Of a DNA stretch of 64,000 nt, positions 62,810 through 64,000 are shown piece by piece. The notes beneath the pieces were generated by a model that was not told where the DNA came from, searched no databases, and saw only the letters and a list, made by a program, of their open reading frames with translations. This stretch comes from Cyclina sinensis. Taxonomy: Eukaryota; Mollusca; Bivalvia; Venerida; Veneridae. Each line of letters opens with the position of its first letter. Position 1 is the first letter of the stretch. A program made the position numbers and the translations under genes. The stretch covers positions 124,001 through 188,000 of the forward strand of contig JAAONU010000037.1 of the NCBI GenBank assembly GCA_012932295.1, written 5' to 3'.

Positions 62810-63375
62810 GTTTAACTATTTCTTGTGAAAAAGGGGCATAACTAAAGGGGCAGTTTAGAAACACTGAGCAGTAGTAATGTTCCTTGTGGTACAGATGTGG
62901 CTTGTCCCCAGTAGCAAGTATCCCAAGAATGAGTACAATATTTTGATAGTTTCCAACTTTTTCTATATTAATAACCAATTTCAACAAAAATTTCAAGTTG
63001 AAATGGGGCAGAACTCTAAAAACAGCTTACAGAGTAATGCCTCTTGTCTTACAACTGTGCCCTGTCATAATAAGCAAATATTTCAAATTTCATATTGATA
63101 CCTTTGACAGATTTGAAATCATTCCACTTAATAAGCAATTTTGACAAAAATTCTAAGTTACAAAAGGGGCTTAACTCCAAAAATGTATTTCAGAATAATG
63201 CCCATTGTCTTACTACTGCACCTTTTCATTATAAGCAAGAATTCCAAGCTTTGTGGTGATACTTTTACTTTTTAGTGTTTCAGTAACGGGCTACATCAAA
63301 GTTTTTGCACGACAACGAAGATGACCTAGCGATAATAATAGCTCGAGTTTTTTTTCGAAACAGACGAGCTAAAAA
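62810..63375. mobile_element. Dispersed element with GGGGCATAACT units and palindromic end
   Basis: About three units contain AAAGGGGCTTAACTCCAAAA, AATGCCTCTTGTCTTAC and AAGTATCCCAAGAATG. The right end reads AGCTCGAGTTTTTTTTCG, then ACGAGCTAAAA, close to the GCTCGACTTTTTT terminus of the 29588-31690 element. No coding sequence. Confidence 0.65.
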
Positions 63376-64000
63376 TAGGGGAAATACCATGGTGATCTCT
63401 ATTAAACTGAAATACTTGACAATAGCTTATATCCAAGTCAAGAGAAACACAGAAATCAAATACATTTTGTGTAAGTAAACTGTTCAGAAAAAATTAACAA
63501 AATCATGTGAGCAAATAATTTAGATGTGAAAACAGTAGATAACCTGAAATGTATAAAAATAATACTGCAAATATATATTGCCGCCTTACATGCAATTATA
63601 ATGACAACACAGAAGTTAACTGAACCTAATCTATTGACTCCATGACCATGTTCAAAACATTCAGTGCTGTTTTACTAGATGTAATTTGGATATCAATCTA
63701 CTCAGATTTATCCTAGTTCTACATAATGACTCTGTAGAATAACCTCTTGTGACAAGTTGATAATGTGACACGTATATCCTACTTTACATGAAGTAAACTT
63801 GCATAAAGAGTCCTATTCTATCAGATACTTTAAAAAACTTTTTTAAGGTATTATTAATTTCAGACTGGGTCGTATCTTTTGTATAGGAAATGTGGCAGGA
63901 AATTAATTTAAGGCATAGCATGGTCACGATAAAACCACAAATGTTTTCATTGAAATGTCTTAATCCTTACGTTCCTTATGACTAAGATATTTGGAGATCT
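63376..64000. other. Intergenic, no gene seen
   Basis: AT-rich sequence without an exon or a clear repeat that I can recognise. Confidence 0.4.

Overview
The window looks like nuclear DNA of an invertebrate animal, most likely a bivalve mollusc. It is AT-rich, its genes are split by ordinary GT-AG introns, its proteins are metazoan, and the intergenic and intronic DNA is packed with tandem-repeat elements, tRNA-derived SINEs and short inverted-repeat elements of the kind common in bivalve genomes. The species assignment is inference. No prokaryotic gene layout, CRISPR array, intact virus or intact transposase gene was seen.

Five protein-coding genes can be supported by reading exons and splice sites directly. 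(1) 1720-3267 (+) holds the last four exons of a METTL27-like methyltransferase; its first exon(s) lie further left or outside the window. (2) 28113-11242 (-) is a complete canonical nuclear poly(A) polymerase (PAPOLA/PAPOLG type): 21 coding exons whose phases all agree and sum to 734 residues, plus a likely untranslated first exon ending at 28554. (3) 33413-41956 (+) is a four-exon gene for a 100-residue protein that I do not recognise; it includes a 14-nt microexon and carries a 3.7-kb satellite in its first intron. (4) 45625-53617 (+) is a complete eight-exon seipin (BSCL2), 338 residues. (5) 60780-59530 (-) is a 416-residue two-pass membrane protein in one coding exon with a C-terminal PPxY motif, apparently transcribed from a TATA promoter near 62250 with a 1.25-kb intron in its 5' UTR.

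Between and inside the genes, repeats dominate. Main arrays: a 95-bp array at the left edge; arrays of about 145-175 bp units at 6.0, 8.7, 29.6 and 38.4 kb and a similar one at 57.8 kb; two 73-bp satellites at 33.8-37.4 kb and 42.8-45.0 kb; a 29-bp array at 48.8 kb; and a 26-bp array at 21.2 kb. Several are bounded by short terminal inverted repeats, so they look like non-autonomous transposons with tandem cores. At least four tRNA-derived SINE-like families occur, mostly in introns.

The genes are unrelated housekeeping genes and do not form a pathway. The most unusual signal is the pair of 73-bp satellites. They have the same period, share an exact 18-bp core, lie in opposite orientations, and enclose the last three exons of the unknown 100-residue gene.
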